A stretch of DNA of 64,000 nucleotides from Thermus parvatiensis. Its GTDB lineage: Bacteria > Deinococcota > Deinococci > Deinococcales > Thermaceae. Positions 7,455 through 16,631 of this stretch are shown here, one piece after another. The notes beneath the pieces were generated by a model. The model searched no databases. It was not told the DNA's origin and worked only from the letters and a program-made list of their open reading frames with translations. The stretch's first letter is position 1. Each line of letters begins with the position of its first letter. The stretch spans positions 620,001 to 684,000 of the forward strand of contig NZ_CP014141.1 of NCBI RefSeq assembly GCF_001535545.1, given 5' to 3'. The position numbers and the translations under genes were made by a program.

Positions 7455-10308
7455 TCCGCCGCCACTCCGATCCGGGCGGCGATCTCGGGGATCCGGGCGA
7501 GAAAGCCCCCGGTGGGGCTCCCCGTGAGGGCCACCTCCTCGGGGGTGCCCTCGGCCACGATCTCCCCGCCCCGGTCCCCGCCCTCGGGGCCGAGGTCAAT
7601 CACCCAGTCCGCGGTCTTCACCACGTCCAGGTTGTGCTCAATGACCACCACGGTGTTGCCCGCGTCCACCAGACGGTGGAGTACGGAGAGGAGCTTCGCC
7701 ACATCGTCAAAGTGCAGGCCCGTGGTGGGCTCGTCCAGGATGTAGAGGGTGCGGCCCGTGGCCTTGCGGCCGAGCTCCGTGGCGAGCTTGATCCGCTGGG
7801 CCTCGCCCCCGGAGAGGGTGGGGGAGGGCTGGCCCAGCTTCATGTATCCGAGGCCCACATCCACCATGAGCTGGAGTTTCCGGGCGATGGAGGGAACGTT
7901 CTGGAAGAAGTCCAGGGCCTCCTCCACGGTCATGTCCAGGACGTCGGCGATGCTCTTCCCCCTGAGCTTGACCTCCAGGGTCTCCTTGTTGTAACGCTTC
8001 CCCTTGCAGACCTCGCAGGGGACATAGAGGTCGGGGAGGAAGAGCATCTCAATCTTCACCGTCCCGTCCCCAGCGCAGGCCTCGCACCGCCCGCCCTTGA
8101 CGTTGAAGGAGAAGCGGCCTGGACCATACCCCCGCTTCCTGGCCTCCGGGGTCTTGGCGAAGAGGTCGCGGATCTCGTCAAAGACCCCGGTGTAGGTGGC
8201 GGGATTGGACCGGGGGGTGCGGCCGATGGGGGACTGGTCAATCTCGATGACCTTGTCCAGGTGTTCCACCCCCTCCAGGGCCTCGTAGGGGCCGGGGGTC
8301 GTCTTGGCCCGCATGAGCCTCTGGGCCAGGGCAGCGTAGAGGACGTCGTGGACAAGGGTGCTCTTTCCCGACCCCGAGGGGCCGGTGATGGCCACAAAGC
8401 GGCCCAGGGGGATCCTTAGGGTGACGTTCTTCAGGTTGTGCGCCCGCGCGCCCTTGAGGACGAGCCACTTGCCGTTCCCCTTGCGCCTCGCCTCGGGCAC
8501 GGGGATCCTCTTCTCCCCCCTGAGGTAGGCCCCGGTGAGGCTTTGCGGGCTTTTGAGGATGTCCTCCAGGGTGCCCTGGGCCACCACCTCCCCCCGTGGA
8601 TCCCCGCCCCCGGACCCATGTCCACGATCCAGTCGGCGGCCCGCATGGTCTCCTCGTCGTGTTCCACCACGATGAGGGTGTTGCCCAGGTCGCGGAGCCT
8701 TTTGAGGGTGCGGATGAGGCGCTGGTTGTCCCGGGGGTGGAGGCCGATGGAGGGCTCGTCCAGCACGTAGAGGACCCCGGTGAGGCCCGAGCCTACCTGG
8801 GTTGCGAGCCGGATCCTCTGGGCCTCGCCCCCGGAGAGGGTGTTGGCCGCCCGGTCCAGGGTGAGGTAGTCCAGGCCCACGTCCACCAGGAAGCCGAGCC
8901 GCTCCACGATCTCCCTGAGGATGGGCTTGGCGATCTTGGCCTGAAAGGGGGAAAGCTTCGCCTCCAGGTCTTGGAAGAAGGCCAAGGCCTCCCGCACCGG
9001 TAGGGCCGAGACCTCGGCGATGTTTCTCCCCGCCACCTTGACCGAGAGGACCTCCCGCTTGTACCGGGTGCCCCCGCAGGCGGGGCAGGGCCTTAAGGAC
9101 ATGAAGCCCTCCAAGGCCTCGCGCACCCCCTCGGAGTCGGACTCCTGGTAGCGCTTCTCCAGCCAGGGGATCACCCCCTCGTACCGCACCTCCACCCGGA
9201 AGGTTTCCTTGCCGCCCCGGCGGAAGACCACCTCAAAGGGCTCGGGAAGGCCGTAGAGGACGGCGCGCTTCGCCTCCTCCGGCAGGTCCTTGAAGGGGGT
9301 CTTGAGGTCAAAGCCCAGGTGCTCGGCCAGGGCCCTAAGGCGGTCCCAGAGGTAGCTCCTCCCCGTGTCCCGCCCCCGGGACCAGGGGAGGATGGCCCCC
9401 TCGGCCAGGGAGAGCTCGGGGTTCACCACGAGCTCGGGGTCAAACTCCTGGCGGTAGCCGAGGCCGGAGCAGGCGGGGCAGGCCCCGTAGGGGCTGTTGA
9501 AGGAGAAGATGCGGGGCTCCAGCTCCTCCAGGACCGAGCCGTGCTCGGGGCAGGCGAACTTCTCCGAGAAGAGCTCCTCTTCCCCGGTGTCCGGGTAGAG
9601 GACCCTAAGAAGCCCTTCCCCCCGAAGCAGGGCGAGCTCCACCGCCTCGGCGATGCGGGGGCGCTCCTCCTCCTTCAGGACCACCCGGTCAATCACCAGG
9701 TCAATGTCGTGCTTCTCGTACTTCTCCAGGCTGAGGCCTTGGGCCTCCTCCAGGAGGTAGATGACCCCGTCCACCCGCACCCGGGCGTAGCCTTCCTTCA
9801 GGAGCTGCTGAAAGAGCTTCCTGTACTCCCCCTTTCTCCCCCGGACCAGGGGGGCCATGAGGATGGCCCGGGTGCCGGGAGGGCGCCTGAGGAGGCGGTC
9901 GGTGATCTCGCTCGCCGACTGCTTCTCAATGGGACGGCCGCACTCGGGGCAGAAGGCCTGCCCCACGCGGGCGAAGAGGAGGCGGAGGTAGTCGTGGATC
10001 TCCGTGACGGTGCCCACGGTGGAGCGGGGGTTGTGGCTCGTGGTCTTCTGGTCGATGGAGATGGCCGGGGAAAGCCCCTCAATGCTCTCCACCTCGGGCT
10101 TGTCCATCACGCCCAGAAACTGCCGGGCGTAGCTGGAGAGGCTTTCCACGTAGCGCCTCTGCCCCTCGGCGTAGATGGTGTCAAAGGCCAAGGTGCTTTT
10201 CCCCGAACCGGAAACCCCGGTGATGACGATGAACTTGCCCCGGGGAAGCTCCAGGCTGATGTTCTTCAGGTTGTGCTCCCGAGCGCCCCGGATGACGATG
10301 CGGTCCAT
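7451..10308 (-). CDS. uvrA: Excinuclease ABC subunit A, UvrA (one frame break)
   Basis: Damage-recognition ATPase of nucleotide excision repair. Two ABC modules: Walker [10 protein letters not shown] (31-39) and GPSGSGKST in the C-terminal half, two LSGGEAQRI signatures, Walker [12 protein letters not shown] and [11 protein letters not shown]. Zinc modules show CPECG, CPAC and CEACAGDG...CEVCKG. The frame breaks at a C6 run (8590-8595) inside GAGIHGGEVVAQG; a seventh base restores 952 residues, the expected size. ATG 10308 follows TATACT by 7 nt, so the mRNA is leaderless. The break is most likely a read error. Confidence 0.96.
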
Positions 10309-10315
10309 CCGTGGA

Positions 10316-10377
10316 AGTATACCACCCCCTCGGGGGATGGGGGTAGGGCCTAGGGCGGGGATGGGCCTTGCTATCAT
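10316..10377. promoter_or_regulatory. Divergent leaderless promoters of uvrA and the SIS gene
   Basis: TATACT on the minus strand (10321-10316) is 7 nt from the uvrA ATG. TATCAT on the plus strand (10372-10377) is 6 nt from ATG 10384. I see no LexA-type palindrome between them. Confidence 0.65.
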
Positions 10378-10383
10378 GGCCCC

Positions 10384-11298
10384 ATGGCCTCCTGGACCGC
10401 GGAAGCCCCGGGGGTGGTGGAACGCCTCCTCAAGGAGAACGCGCCCGAGGTGCGAAGCCTCGCCCGCTTCCTCCGCCGCAGGAACCCGGCCCTCGTCCTG
10501 GCCGCGGCCCGGGGGCGGGGAGGCCTCGCCGCCCTCTACGCCAAGCACCTCCTCGAGGCCCGCCTCCTCTGGCCCGTCCTTCCCTTGGCCCTCCCCCTCT
10601 TCGCCCTCTACGGGGCGAGGCCCAAGGCGCCTTTTCCGAGCCTCCTCCTCGCCTACGACCTCGCCGGGGAGGGGGCGGGCGCGGCGGAACTGGTGCGGGC
10701 CTACCGGGGGGAGGGCCTCCTGACCCTGGCCTTCGTGGGTCGGGAGGAGAGCCCCTTGGCCGGGGCGGCCGAGGCGGTCCTCCCCCTCCACCTGGGCGGG
10801 GCGGAGGGCGCGGGCTTCCTTGCCGGGCTTGCGGCCACGGCCCAGCTTGCCGCCCACCTCCTGGAGGAGCCCCTCCTGCGGGAGGCCCTTCCTGCCCTGC
10901 CGGAGGCCATGGCGCGGGCCCTGGAGGGGGAGGAGGGCCTGGAGGTGGGGGAGGGCCTCTTCGTTCTGGGGCCGGGCTTCGCCTATCCCGTGGCCCTGGA
11001 GGCCGCCTTGCGCCTCAAGGAGGCGGGCCTCCGCGCCGAGGGGGTGGCCGCCCTCGAGGAGCTTTTCCCCGCCGGCCTCCCCCTCCTGGTCCTGGTGGGG
11101 CGGGACGGGGTCTTGGCCGGCCTCATCCCCGCCCTGGAGGGCCTTAAGGCCAAGGGGGTGCCCCTCTTCGTCCTCTCCCCCGAGCCCGAGGTTCTGGCCC
11201 TCGCCGACCTCCCCCTGCCTCTCCCTGTGGCCCTGGCGCCGGAGCTGGACCCTATCCTCCTCGGCCTAGGCTTCCACGCCCGCCTCGCCGCCCGCTAA
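10384..11298 (+). CDS. SIS domain protein (GlmS isomerase-domain relative)
   Basis: 304 residues, two alpha/beta sugar-isomerase (SIS) repeats as in the C-terminal half of glucosamine-6-phosphate synthase but without the glutaminase domain. Seen: ENAPEVRSLARFL at the start (compare the E-P-ALR-L opening of GlmS-like SIS proteins), FVGREESPLAGAAEAVLPL, GLFVLGPGF and LAPELDPILLGLG. The Ser/Thr-rich phosphate loops of active GlmS are poorly kept, so substrate and even activity are uncertain. Monocistronic with a leaderless start; a hairpin follows the stop. Confidence 0.65.
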   Translation: MASWTAEAPGVVERLLKENAPEVRSLARFLRRRNPALVLAAARGRGGLAALYAKHLLEARLLWPVLPLALPLFALYGARPKAPFPSLLLAYDLAGEGAGAAELVRAYRGEGLLTLAFVGREESPLAGAAEAVLPLHLGGAEGAGFLAGLAATAQLAAHLLEEPLLREALPALPEAMARALEGEEGLEVGEGLFVLGPGFAYPVALEAALRLKEAGLRAEGVAALEELFPAGLPLLVLVGRDGVLAGLIPALEGLKAKGVPLFVLSPEPEVLALADLPLPLPVALAPELDPILLGLGFHARLAAR

Positions 11299-11300
11299 GC

Positions 11301-11340
11301 CCACCAAAAGGGCTTCCCCCCGTGGGCAGCTTTTGTGGAG
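11301..11340. terminator. Bidirectional terminator hairpin between the SIS gene and comB
   Basis: CCACCAAAAG (11301-11310) pairs with CTTTTGTGG (11330-11338) apart from one extra C, giving A/T tracts on both sides of a GC-rich centre. It lies between two convergent genes. Confidence 0.5.
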
Positions 11341-11349
11341 CCTGGAGGC

Positions 11350-12063
11350 TCAGGCCCGCTTGAAGATGAGGGCCTCGCCCACCCGGCCCCGGAGGACGGG
11401 GACGGCGGCGCTTTTGGCCACCTGGGCGCAGAAGGGGACGTCGGCCTCGAGGCCCACCTGCTTGAGGGCGAGGGCGGCGGCGGAAAGGCTTAGGGCCTCC
11501 AGGGGGTCGGGGTAGGCCCGCTTCACCGCGAGGGCGACCCGGGCGCCGTCCTCCGGCTCCACCTCCCCCAGGAACCCCAGGTACTCGGCCAGGACCCCGG
11601 CGGTGTAGAGGTCGTCCAGGCCCGCCCGCCCTTCCTTTCCGGCGCAGAGGATGGCCACCTCCTCCGTGGCGAGCTCCCTCGCCAGGCGGGCCGCCGCGTG
11701 GGCGTTGTACAGGGAGGCCAGGAGGACGTGCTTGGCCGTGCGGGCGGCGGTGTGGGCCGCCTTGGTGCCGTTGGTGGTGCTCATGACCACCACCCGCCCC
11801 GCCACCTGGGCCGAGAGGGCCTCCCGGGGGCTGTTGCCCAGGTCAAACCGGGGCGGCTTCAGCCCCCCCGTCTCCCCGGCCAGGACCACGTCCTCGTCCT
11901 TGAAGGCGAGGGCGCTCTCTAGGCTAGGCGTCCAGTACAAGGCCTCGGCCCCCGCCTCCAGGAAGGCCGCCGCCGTGGTGGTCGCCCGGATCACGTCCAC
12001 CACCAGCACCACGTCCGGGTAGGCGAGGTGTTCCCCTGGGATCACGTCCACGCGCAGGCGCAC
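11350..12063 (-). CDS. comB: 2-phosphosulfolactate phosphatase (ComB family)
   Basis: 237 residues, full length for ComB, which hydrolyses 2-phosphosulfolactate to sulfolactate (a coenzyme M precursor in methanogens; in bacteria linked to sulfolactate). Seen: [10 protein letters not shown] near the N terminus, [17 protein letters not shown] and [20 protein letters not shown] 12063 has a good ribosome binding site (CTAGGAGGAA) and begins 9 nt after the crp stop, so it is probably cotranscribed with crp. Thermus is not known to make coenzyme M, so the product's role is open. Confidence 0.85.
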   Translation of the reverse strand: MRLRVDVIPGEHLAYPDVVLVVDVIRATTTAAAFLEAGAEALYWTPSLESALAFKDEDVVLAGETGGLKPPRFDLGNSPREALSAQVAGRVVVMSTTNGTKAAHTAARTAKHVLLASLYNAHAAARLARELATEEVAILCAGKEGRAGLDDLYTAGVLAEYLGFLGEVEPEDGARVALAVKRAYPDPLEALSLSAAALALKQVGLEADVPFCAQVAKSAAVPVLRGRVGEALIFKRA

Positions 12064-12072
12064 CGCTTCCTC

Positions 12073-12723
12073 CTAGGCAAGCCCGAAGGCGATCTCCTCA
12101 AGAAGCGCCGCTTCCCGCACCTCCACCGTCCCGGGGCCGAGCCTGACCACCCCCTCCGCGGCCAGGGCGTGGAGGACCCGGGAGACGGTTTCCCGGCTGG
12201 TCCCCGCCAGGGCGGCGAGCTCGTGGTGGCGGATCCGGAAGAGGGGGCCGAGCCCCTGGCGGAGGAGCTTGAGGAGGGCGTAGGCCACCCGGTTCCGGGC
12301 CTCCTCAAAGGAGAGGAGGTCAAGCTCCAAGTCGGCCTCCCGGAGGCGCCGGGCGAGGAGGGCGGCCAGGTTGTGGGCCACCAGGGGGAGGCGCCGGATC
12401 AGGGCCAGGTAGTCCTCGCGGAAGAGGGCGAGGAGCTCGGTGTCCTCCACGGCCACGGCGCTGGCGCTCCTCTCCCCCTCGTCCAGGAGGCTCATCTCCC
12501 CGAAAAGCTCCCCCGGCCCCAGAAGGGCCAGGGTCCTTTCCTGGCCCCCGAGGTGGGTGCGGAAGAGGCGGACCTTCCCCGAGGCCACCAGGTAGAGGGC
12601 CTGCCCCAGGTCCCCCTGGTAAAAGATGGGCTTCCCCTGGGGGTAAAGGCGCCGCTGGAAGTAGCTCAGGGCCAGGTCCACCTCCTCCGGGGCCAGGCCG
12701 TGGAACAGGGGGCTTCCCTTCAC
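12073..12723 (-). CDS. crp: CRP/FNR family transcription factor (cAMP receptor protein)
   Basis: 216 residues, the length I recall for T. thermophilus CRP. The N-terminal cyclic-nucleotide domain (about 10-120) contains GELFGEMSLLDEGERSASA, matching the phosphate-binding cassette of cAMP-binding CRPs. The C-terminal winged helix has LAALAGTSRETVSRVL (recognition helix, about 172-187). TAGACT (12736-12731) is 7 nt before GTG 12723; an in-frame TTG at 12729 would add two residues but sits too close to the box. The divergent ABC gene starts 48 bp away, so an operator in this gap could serve both. Confidence 0.9.
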   Translation of the reverse strand: MKGSPLFHGLAPEEVDLALSYFQRRLYPQGKPIFYQGDLGQALYLVASGKVRLFRTHLGGQERTLALLGPGELFGEMSLLDEGERSASAVAVEDTELLALFREDYLALIRRLPLVAHNLAALLARRLREADLELDLLSFEEARNRVAYALLKLLRQGLGPLFRIRHHELAALAGTSRETVSRVLHALAAEGVVRLGPGTVEVREAALLEEIAFGLA

Positions 12724-12730
12724 CGCCAAG

Positions 12731-12736
12731 AGTCTA
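12731..12736 (-). promoter_or_regulatory. -10 box of crp (sets the GTG start)
   Basis: TAGACT on the minus strand, 7 nt before GTG 12723. It argues for the 216-residue form. Confidence 0.6.
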
Positions 12737-12771
12737 ACGGAAACTTCATCTTCTGCCTAGAGGATGAGAGG

Positions 12772-13400
12772 GTGCGCCCGGTCCTCGAGGCCCGAGGCCT
12801 CGGCTACAGCTACGGCAACGGCCCCCTTTTCCGCGGCCTCTCCTTCGCCCTAGGCCCGGGGGAGGCTCTCGCCCTTCTCGGACCTTCGGGGAGCGGCAAG
12901 ACCACCCTCCTCCACCTGGTGGCGGGCCTCCTCCCCTTCCAGGAGGGGGAGGTCTACTGGGAGGGGGAGGCGATCCGGGGGTCCCCGAGGCGCGCCTCGC
13001 CCGGAGGCGGCTTTCCTTTCTGGGCCTCGTCTTCCAGCACCACTTCCTCCTCCCCGAGCTCACCGCCCTGGAGAACGTCCTCGTGCCCGGGTACCTGGCG
13101 GGGCGGGTGGACCGGGGGCGGGCTTTGGCCCTCCTGGAGGCCCTCGGCCTTAAGGAGAAGGCCCACCTCCTGCCCCAGCGTCTTTCCGGGGGGGAGAGGC
13201 AGCGGGTGGCCGTGGCCCGGGCCCTCTACCTGAGGCCCCGGCTCCTCCTCGCCGACGAGCCCACGGCGAGCCTGGACCGCCGCCAGGCCCGGGAGGTGTT
13301 GGCCCTCCTCCGGGCCCTGGCCCGGGAGGAGGGGGCGGCCCTTCTCCTCGCCACCCACGACGAGGCCCTGTTGGAAGGGCTTCCCGCCCTCAGGCTGTAG
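12772..13400 (+). CDS. ABC transporter ATP-binding protein, LolD/MacB type (one frame break)
   Basis: A stand-alone ATPase of about 209 residues. Walker A GPSGSGKTT, Q-loop LVFQHHFLLPELTALENV, signature LSGGERQRV, Walker B LLADEPTASLD and the switch His in LATHDEA are all present. This combination is typical of LolD/MacB/FtsE-like ATPases. The frame breaks in a G5 run (12977-12981); one added G gives IRGVPEARLARRRLSFLGL. The GTG start at 12772 has GAGAG upstream. No permease lies beside it; the PNP gene follows after 12 nt. Substrate unknown. Confidence 0.85.
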
Positions 13401-13412
13401 TATGTTGGCGGT

Positions 13413-14120
13413 ATGAGCCCCATCCACGTGCGCGCCCACCCCGGGGACGTGGCGGAGCGCGTCCTTCTCCCCGGGGATCCGGGCCGGGCCGAGTGGATCG
13501 CCAAGACCTTTTTGCAAAACCCCAGGCGGTACAACGACCACCGGGGGCTTTGGGGGTACACGGGCCTTTACAAGGGCGTGCCCGTCTCCGTCCAAACCAC
13601 GGGGATGGGCACCCCCTCGGCGGCCATCGTGGTGGAGGAGCTGGTCCGGCTTGGCGCCCGGGTCCTCGTCCGGGTGGGGACGGCGGGGGCCGCTTCTTCG
13701 GACCTCGCCCCGGGGGAGCTCATCGTGGCCCAGGGGGCCGTGCCCCTGGACGGCACCACCCGGCAGTACCTGGAGGGGCGCCCCTACGCCCCGGTGCCCG
13801 ACCCCGAGGTCTTCCGGGCCCTCTGGCGCCGGGCGGAGGCCTTGGGCTACCCCCACCGGGTGGGGCTCGTCGCCAGCGAGGACGCCTTCTACGCCACCAC
13901 CCCCGAGGAGGCCCGGGCCTGGGCCCGCTACGGCGTCCTCGCCTTTGAGATGGAGGCCAGCGCCCTCTTCCTCCTCGGAAGGATGCGGGGGGTGCGGACG
14001 GGGGCCATCCTGGCCGTCTCCAACCGCATCGGCGACCCGGAGCTCGCTCCCCCTGAGGTGCTTCAAGAGGGCGTTCGGCGTATGGTGGAGGTAGCCCTCG
14101 AGGCCGTCCTGGAGGTTTGA
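13413..14120 (+). CDS. Purine nucleoside phosphorylase (DeoD-type fold)
   Basis: 235 residues, the hexameric NP-I type. It cleaves purine nucleosides with phosphate for salvage. Seen: GDPGRAEWIA (phosphate site), TTGMGTPSA, VRVGTAGAASSDL and FEMEASALF. Residue 204 is Asn in AVSNRIGDPE, where E. coli DeoD has Asp; in the T. thermophilus enzyme this Asn is linked to preference for guanosine over adenosine. It starts 12 nt after the ABC gene, and the crotonase gene begins 3 nt after its stop. Confidence 0.95.
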   Translation: MSPIHVRAHPGDVAERVLLPGDPGRAEWIAKTFLQNPRRYNDHRGLWGYTGLYKGVPVSVQTTGMGTPSAAIVVEELVRLGARVLVRVGTAGAASSDLAPGELIVAQGAVPLDGTTRQYLEGRPYAPVPDPEVFRALWRRAEALGYPHRVGLVASEDAFYATTPEEARAWARYGVLAFEMEASALFLLGRMRGVRTGAILAVSNRIGDPELAPPEVLQEGVRRMVEVALEAVLEV

Positions 14121-14123
14121 ACC

Positions 14124-14939
14124 ATGGAGCACGAGCACGAACACGAGTTCGTCCTGGAGATCCCGGAGTTTGAGCACCTGGCTTACGAGGTGGAGGAGGG
14201 CATCGCCCTGGTGACCCTGAAGCGGCCCGAGGCCCTAAACGCCCTCTCCCAGAGCCTCCTGGAGGAGCTTGCCGAAATTCCTGAGCTCGTCCAGCAGGAC
14301 CCTGAGGTCCGGGCGGTCATCTTCACCGGGGAGGGGAAGGCCTTCGCCGCGGGGGCTGACCTGAAGGAGATCGCGGCCATCAAGGACCCCTTCATGGGCC
14401 GGGAGTACGCCCTCTTTGGCCAGCGGGTCTTCGCCGAGATCGCCGCCCTCCCCGTCCCCACCATCGCCGCCATCAACGGCTATGCCCTGGGCGGGGGCCT
14501 GGAGCTCGCCCTGGCCTGCGACCTCAGGGTGGCGGCCAAGGGGGCCAAGCTGGGCCTTCCCGAGGTGGGCCTCGGCCTCATCCCCGGCTTCGGGGGCACC
14601 CAGCGCCTGCCCCGCCTCATCGGCCGGGGGCGGGCCTTGGACCTCATCTTCACCGGGCGGCACGTGGACGCCGAGGAGGCCCTCATGCTGGGCCTGGTGA
14701 ACCGGGTAGCAGAAGACGCCCTGGAGGAGGCCAAGAAGCTTGCCCAAAAGATCTTGAAGAACGCCCCCATCGCCTTGGCCCTGGCCAAGGAGAGCGTGGT
14801 CCGGGGCGAGGGCCTGGACCTGGCCGAGGCCCTGGAAATCGAGGCCGACCTTTTCGGCTACGCCGCCGCCACGGAGGACATGAAGGAGGGGGTGCGGGCC
14901 TTCCTGGAGAAGCGTCCCCCGAGCTTCAAGGGCGAGTAG
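14124..14939 (+). CDS. Enoyl-CoA hydratase/isomerase (crotonase) family protein
   Basis: 271 residues. The crotonase fold is clear: oxyanion segment AFAAGADLKEI, INGYALGGGLELALACD with Glu127, and LPEVGLGLIPGFGGTQRLPR with Glu147. These correspond to the two catalytic glutamates of true enoyl-CoA hydratases (Glu144/Glu164 in rat), so hydratase activity in fatty acid beta-oxidation is likely. The N-terminal extension MEHEHEHEF is an unusual His/Glu alternation that could bind metal. It sits directly after PNP. A fadD acyl-CoA ligase lies 1.7 kb away on the other strand. Confidence 0.9.
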   Translation: MEHEHEHEFVLEIPEFEHLAYEVEEGIALVTLKRPEALNALSQSLLEELAEIPELVQQDPEVRAVIFTGEGKAFAAGADLKEIAAIKDPFMGREYALFGQRVFAEIAALPVPTIAAINGYALGGGLELALACDLRVAAKGAKLGLPEVGLGLIPGFGGTQRLPRLIGRGRALDLIFTGRHVDAEEALMLGLVNRVAEDALEEAKKLAQKILKNAPIALALAKESVVRGEGLDLAEALEIEADLFGYAAATEDMKEGVRAFLEKRPPSFKGE

Positions 14940-14982
14940 GGCCGAAGCCCTTTCCTCCCGGATGGGGTAAGGTGGGCGGAGG

Positions 14983-15855
14983 ATGCAGGAGCGCGTATTC
15001 CATGTAGCGAGCCCCAAGGCCAAGCTTTACTCGGAGGCCGACCAGGCCATCCGAGAGCGCCTCAAGGACTTTCCCAAGGCCCTTAAGGCCTACGAGATGC
15101 TTGTCCAGGACCCGGAGGCCCGGGCAGGCTGGAACATGGCCAACTACCTCACCATGCGCAAGCTGGGCTACAACGACCACGGCCGGGTCCACGCCCTCCT
15201 CACCGGGGCGGCCAGCGTGGCCATCCTTGCCCTCCTCTCGGAGGCGGGGGTCCGCCTGGACACCGTGGAGTCGGGGGCCGGGGAGCTCGAGGACGCCTAC
15301 GTGGTCGTGCTCCTCTCCACCATGCTCCACGACCTGGGTAACCAGGTCCACCGCTTTGGGCACGAGGCCTTTGGGGTGGTCCTTGCCCTCCCCATCTTGA
15401 ACCGCATCCTGGACAGGCTCTACCCCGACCCCGAGCAACGCACCGCCATCCGGGCCCTGATTCTCCACGGCATTTACAGCCACGACCTCTCCCCGGAGCC
15501 CTTGACCATTGAGGCCGGGATCACCGCCGTGGCGGACGGGACCGATATCACCAAGGGCCGGGGTAGGAAGGCCTTCCAGCTCGGGAGCATAGACATCCAC
15601 TCCATCAGCGCCTTGGCGGTGGACGAGGTGCGGATCCTCAAGGGGGAGAAGGTGCCGGTGGAGATCCAGGTGACCATGAACAACTCCGCTGGGATCTTCC
15701 AGGTGGAGGAGACCCTCACCAAGAAGGTGCTGAAAAGCCCCTTGAGGCCTTACGTCACCGTGGTGGCCATGACGGACGGGGAAGGGGGCCAGGATCAGCG
15801 CATCGTCCACCGGGTCCGCCTCCACGAGACGGAGGACCGCTTCGTCCTGGACTGA
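14983..15855 (+). CDS. HD domain metal-dependent phosphohydrolase
   Basis: 290 residues. The HD-superfamily motifs are in order: NDHGRVHALLTG (first His), STMLHDLGNQVHRFGHE (His-Asp pair), ALILHGIYSHD and AVADGTDITKGRGR (last Asp). The C-terminal about 90 residues form a separate domain (VEIQVTMNNSAGIFQVEE). Family knowledge supports hydrolysis of phosphorylated nucleotides or similar; the substrate is unknown. The start has GGCGGAGG just upstream. A strong terminator hairpin follows. Confidence 0.85.
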   Translation: MQERVFHVASPKAKLYSEADQAIRERLKDFPKALKAYEMLVQDPEARAGWNMANYLTMRKLGYNDHGRVHALLTGAASVAILALLSEAGVRLDTVESGAGELEDAYVVVLLSTMLHDLGNQVHRFGHEAFGVVLALPILNRILDRLYPDPEQRTAIRALILHGIYSHDLSPEPLTIEAGITAVADGTDITKGRGRKAFQLGSIDIHSISALAVDEVRILKGEKVPVEIQVTMNNSAGIFQVEETLTKKVLKSPLRPYVTVVAMTDGEGGQDQRIVHRVRLHETEDRFVLD

Positions 15856-15858
15856 AAA

Positions 15859-15886
15859 CCCCACCCCGGTGCGGGCCGGGGTGGGG
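15859..15886. terminator. Bidirectional terminator, 11-bp stem
   Basis: CCCCACCCCGG (15859-15869) pairs with 15876-15886 around a 6-nt loop. It lies between two convergent genes, 3 nt after one stop and 9 nt after the other. Confidence 0.75.
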
Positions 15887-15895
15887 CCCCAAACC

Positions 15896-16333
15896 CTAGC
15901 CCTCGGGCCAGAGCTCCCGAATCTCCTTGGGCAGGAGGCTCAGGATGTCCTCTAGCTCCCCTTGGGAGATCTCCCGGGAAAGGACCTTGAAGACGGCTCG
16001 TACCGCGGCCTCCGGGTCCACGGCGGGGCCGGAAGGGGTCTTGAGCTCCTCGGCCACGTGGGCCAGGAAGGCTTCCTTGTGCCGCTCCTTAAGAGGTTTG
16101 CCCGTGGGGTCCCAGCCCTCGTAGTACAGGCCCCGCACCAGCATGGGAAGCTGGGCGGCGAGCTGGGCCACCTCCTCCACGGTGAGCCGGTCCCTAAGGG
16201 CGTGGAGCACCGCCCTCAGGGCCAGGTAGGCCTTGTGGCGGTCCTCGGTGCCGAGCTCCTCCATGATCGCCTTGAGCAAGGCATGGGTCTTGTGGAGGGT
16301 CCGGTCAAAGACCTCTAGTCCGGTGGCGCTCAT
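15896..16333 (-). CDS. DUF2267 family protein
   Basis: 145 residues, mostly helical. The opening SATGLEVFDRTLHKTH, then DRHKAYLALRAVLHALRDRLTVEE, LPMLVRGLYYEGWDPTG and AVFKVLSREISQGELEDI match DUF2267, a family resembling a duplicated PRC/helical module with no assigned function. ATG 16333 has GGGAGGTGAGG at 4-9 nt upstream, which decides it over an in-frame ATG at 16342. The upstream region (16340-16412) is unusually AT-rich for this genome. Confidence 0.75.
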   Translation of the reverse strand: MSATGLEVFDRTLHKTHALLKAIMEELGTEDRHKAYLALRAVLHALRDRLTVEEVAQLAAQLPMLVRGLYYEGWDPTGKPLKERHKEAFLAHVAEELKTPSGPAVDPEAAVRAVFKVLSREISQGELEDILSLLPKEIRELWPEG

Positions 16334-16412
16334 AGGCCTCACCTCCCACCTTCAGGGTAAGAGGGTGAGTCCATTGTTGTCAAGTCCATTGCTTATTCTT
16401 GATTAAGTTTGC

Positions 16413-16619
16413 CTACTCTTCCAAGCGGAACCCCACCTCCAGGACCACCTGGTACTCCTTCACTCCACCCTCGCCTACGGTGCCCCGGATCTCCTTCACC
16501 TCAAACCAGTCCAGGTGGCGCAGGATTTTTTGCGCCCGTGCCAAGGCGGCCTGGATGGCGGCCTCGAGGCCTTCCTCGCTCGTGCCCACGAGCTCCACCT
16601 TCTTGTAGACCTTGCCCAT
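16413..16619 (-). CDS. Dodecin
   Basis: 68 residues, the full size of dodecin, a small dodecameric flavin- (and CoA-) binding protein used for flavin storage. Seen: KVYKKVELVGTS at the start, AIQAALARAQKILRHLDWFEVKEI with the Trp that stacks on flavin, and VKEYQVVLEVGFRLEE. The ATG is 9 nt after the fadD stop, but TAAAAT at 16631-16626 lies 6 nt before it, so it can be transcribed separately as a leaderless message. Confidence 0.92.
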   Translation of the reverse strand: MGKVYKKVELVGTSEEGLEAAIQAALARAQKILRHLDWFEVKEIRGTVGEGGVKEYQVVLEVGFRLEE

Positions 16620-16625
16620 GGGGGC

Positions 16626-16631
16626 ATTTTA
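16626..16631 (-). promoter_or_regulatory. -10 box of dodecin, overlapping the fadD stop
   Basis: TAAAAT begins with the TAA stop codon of fadD and lies 6 nt before the dodecin ATG. Confidence 0.5.

Noticed and set aside
13568-13759. Minus-strand frame inside PNP
   Set aside because: Short antisense frame without motif or ribosome binding site.
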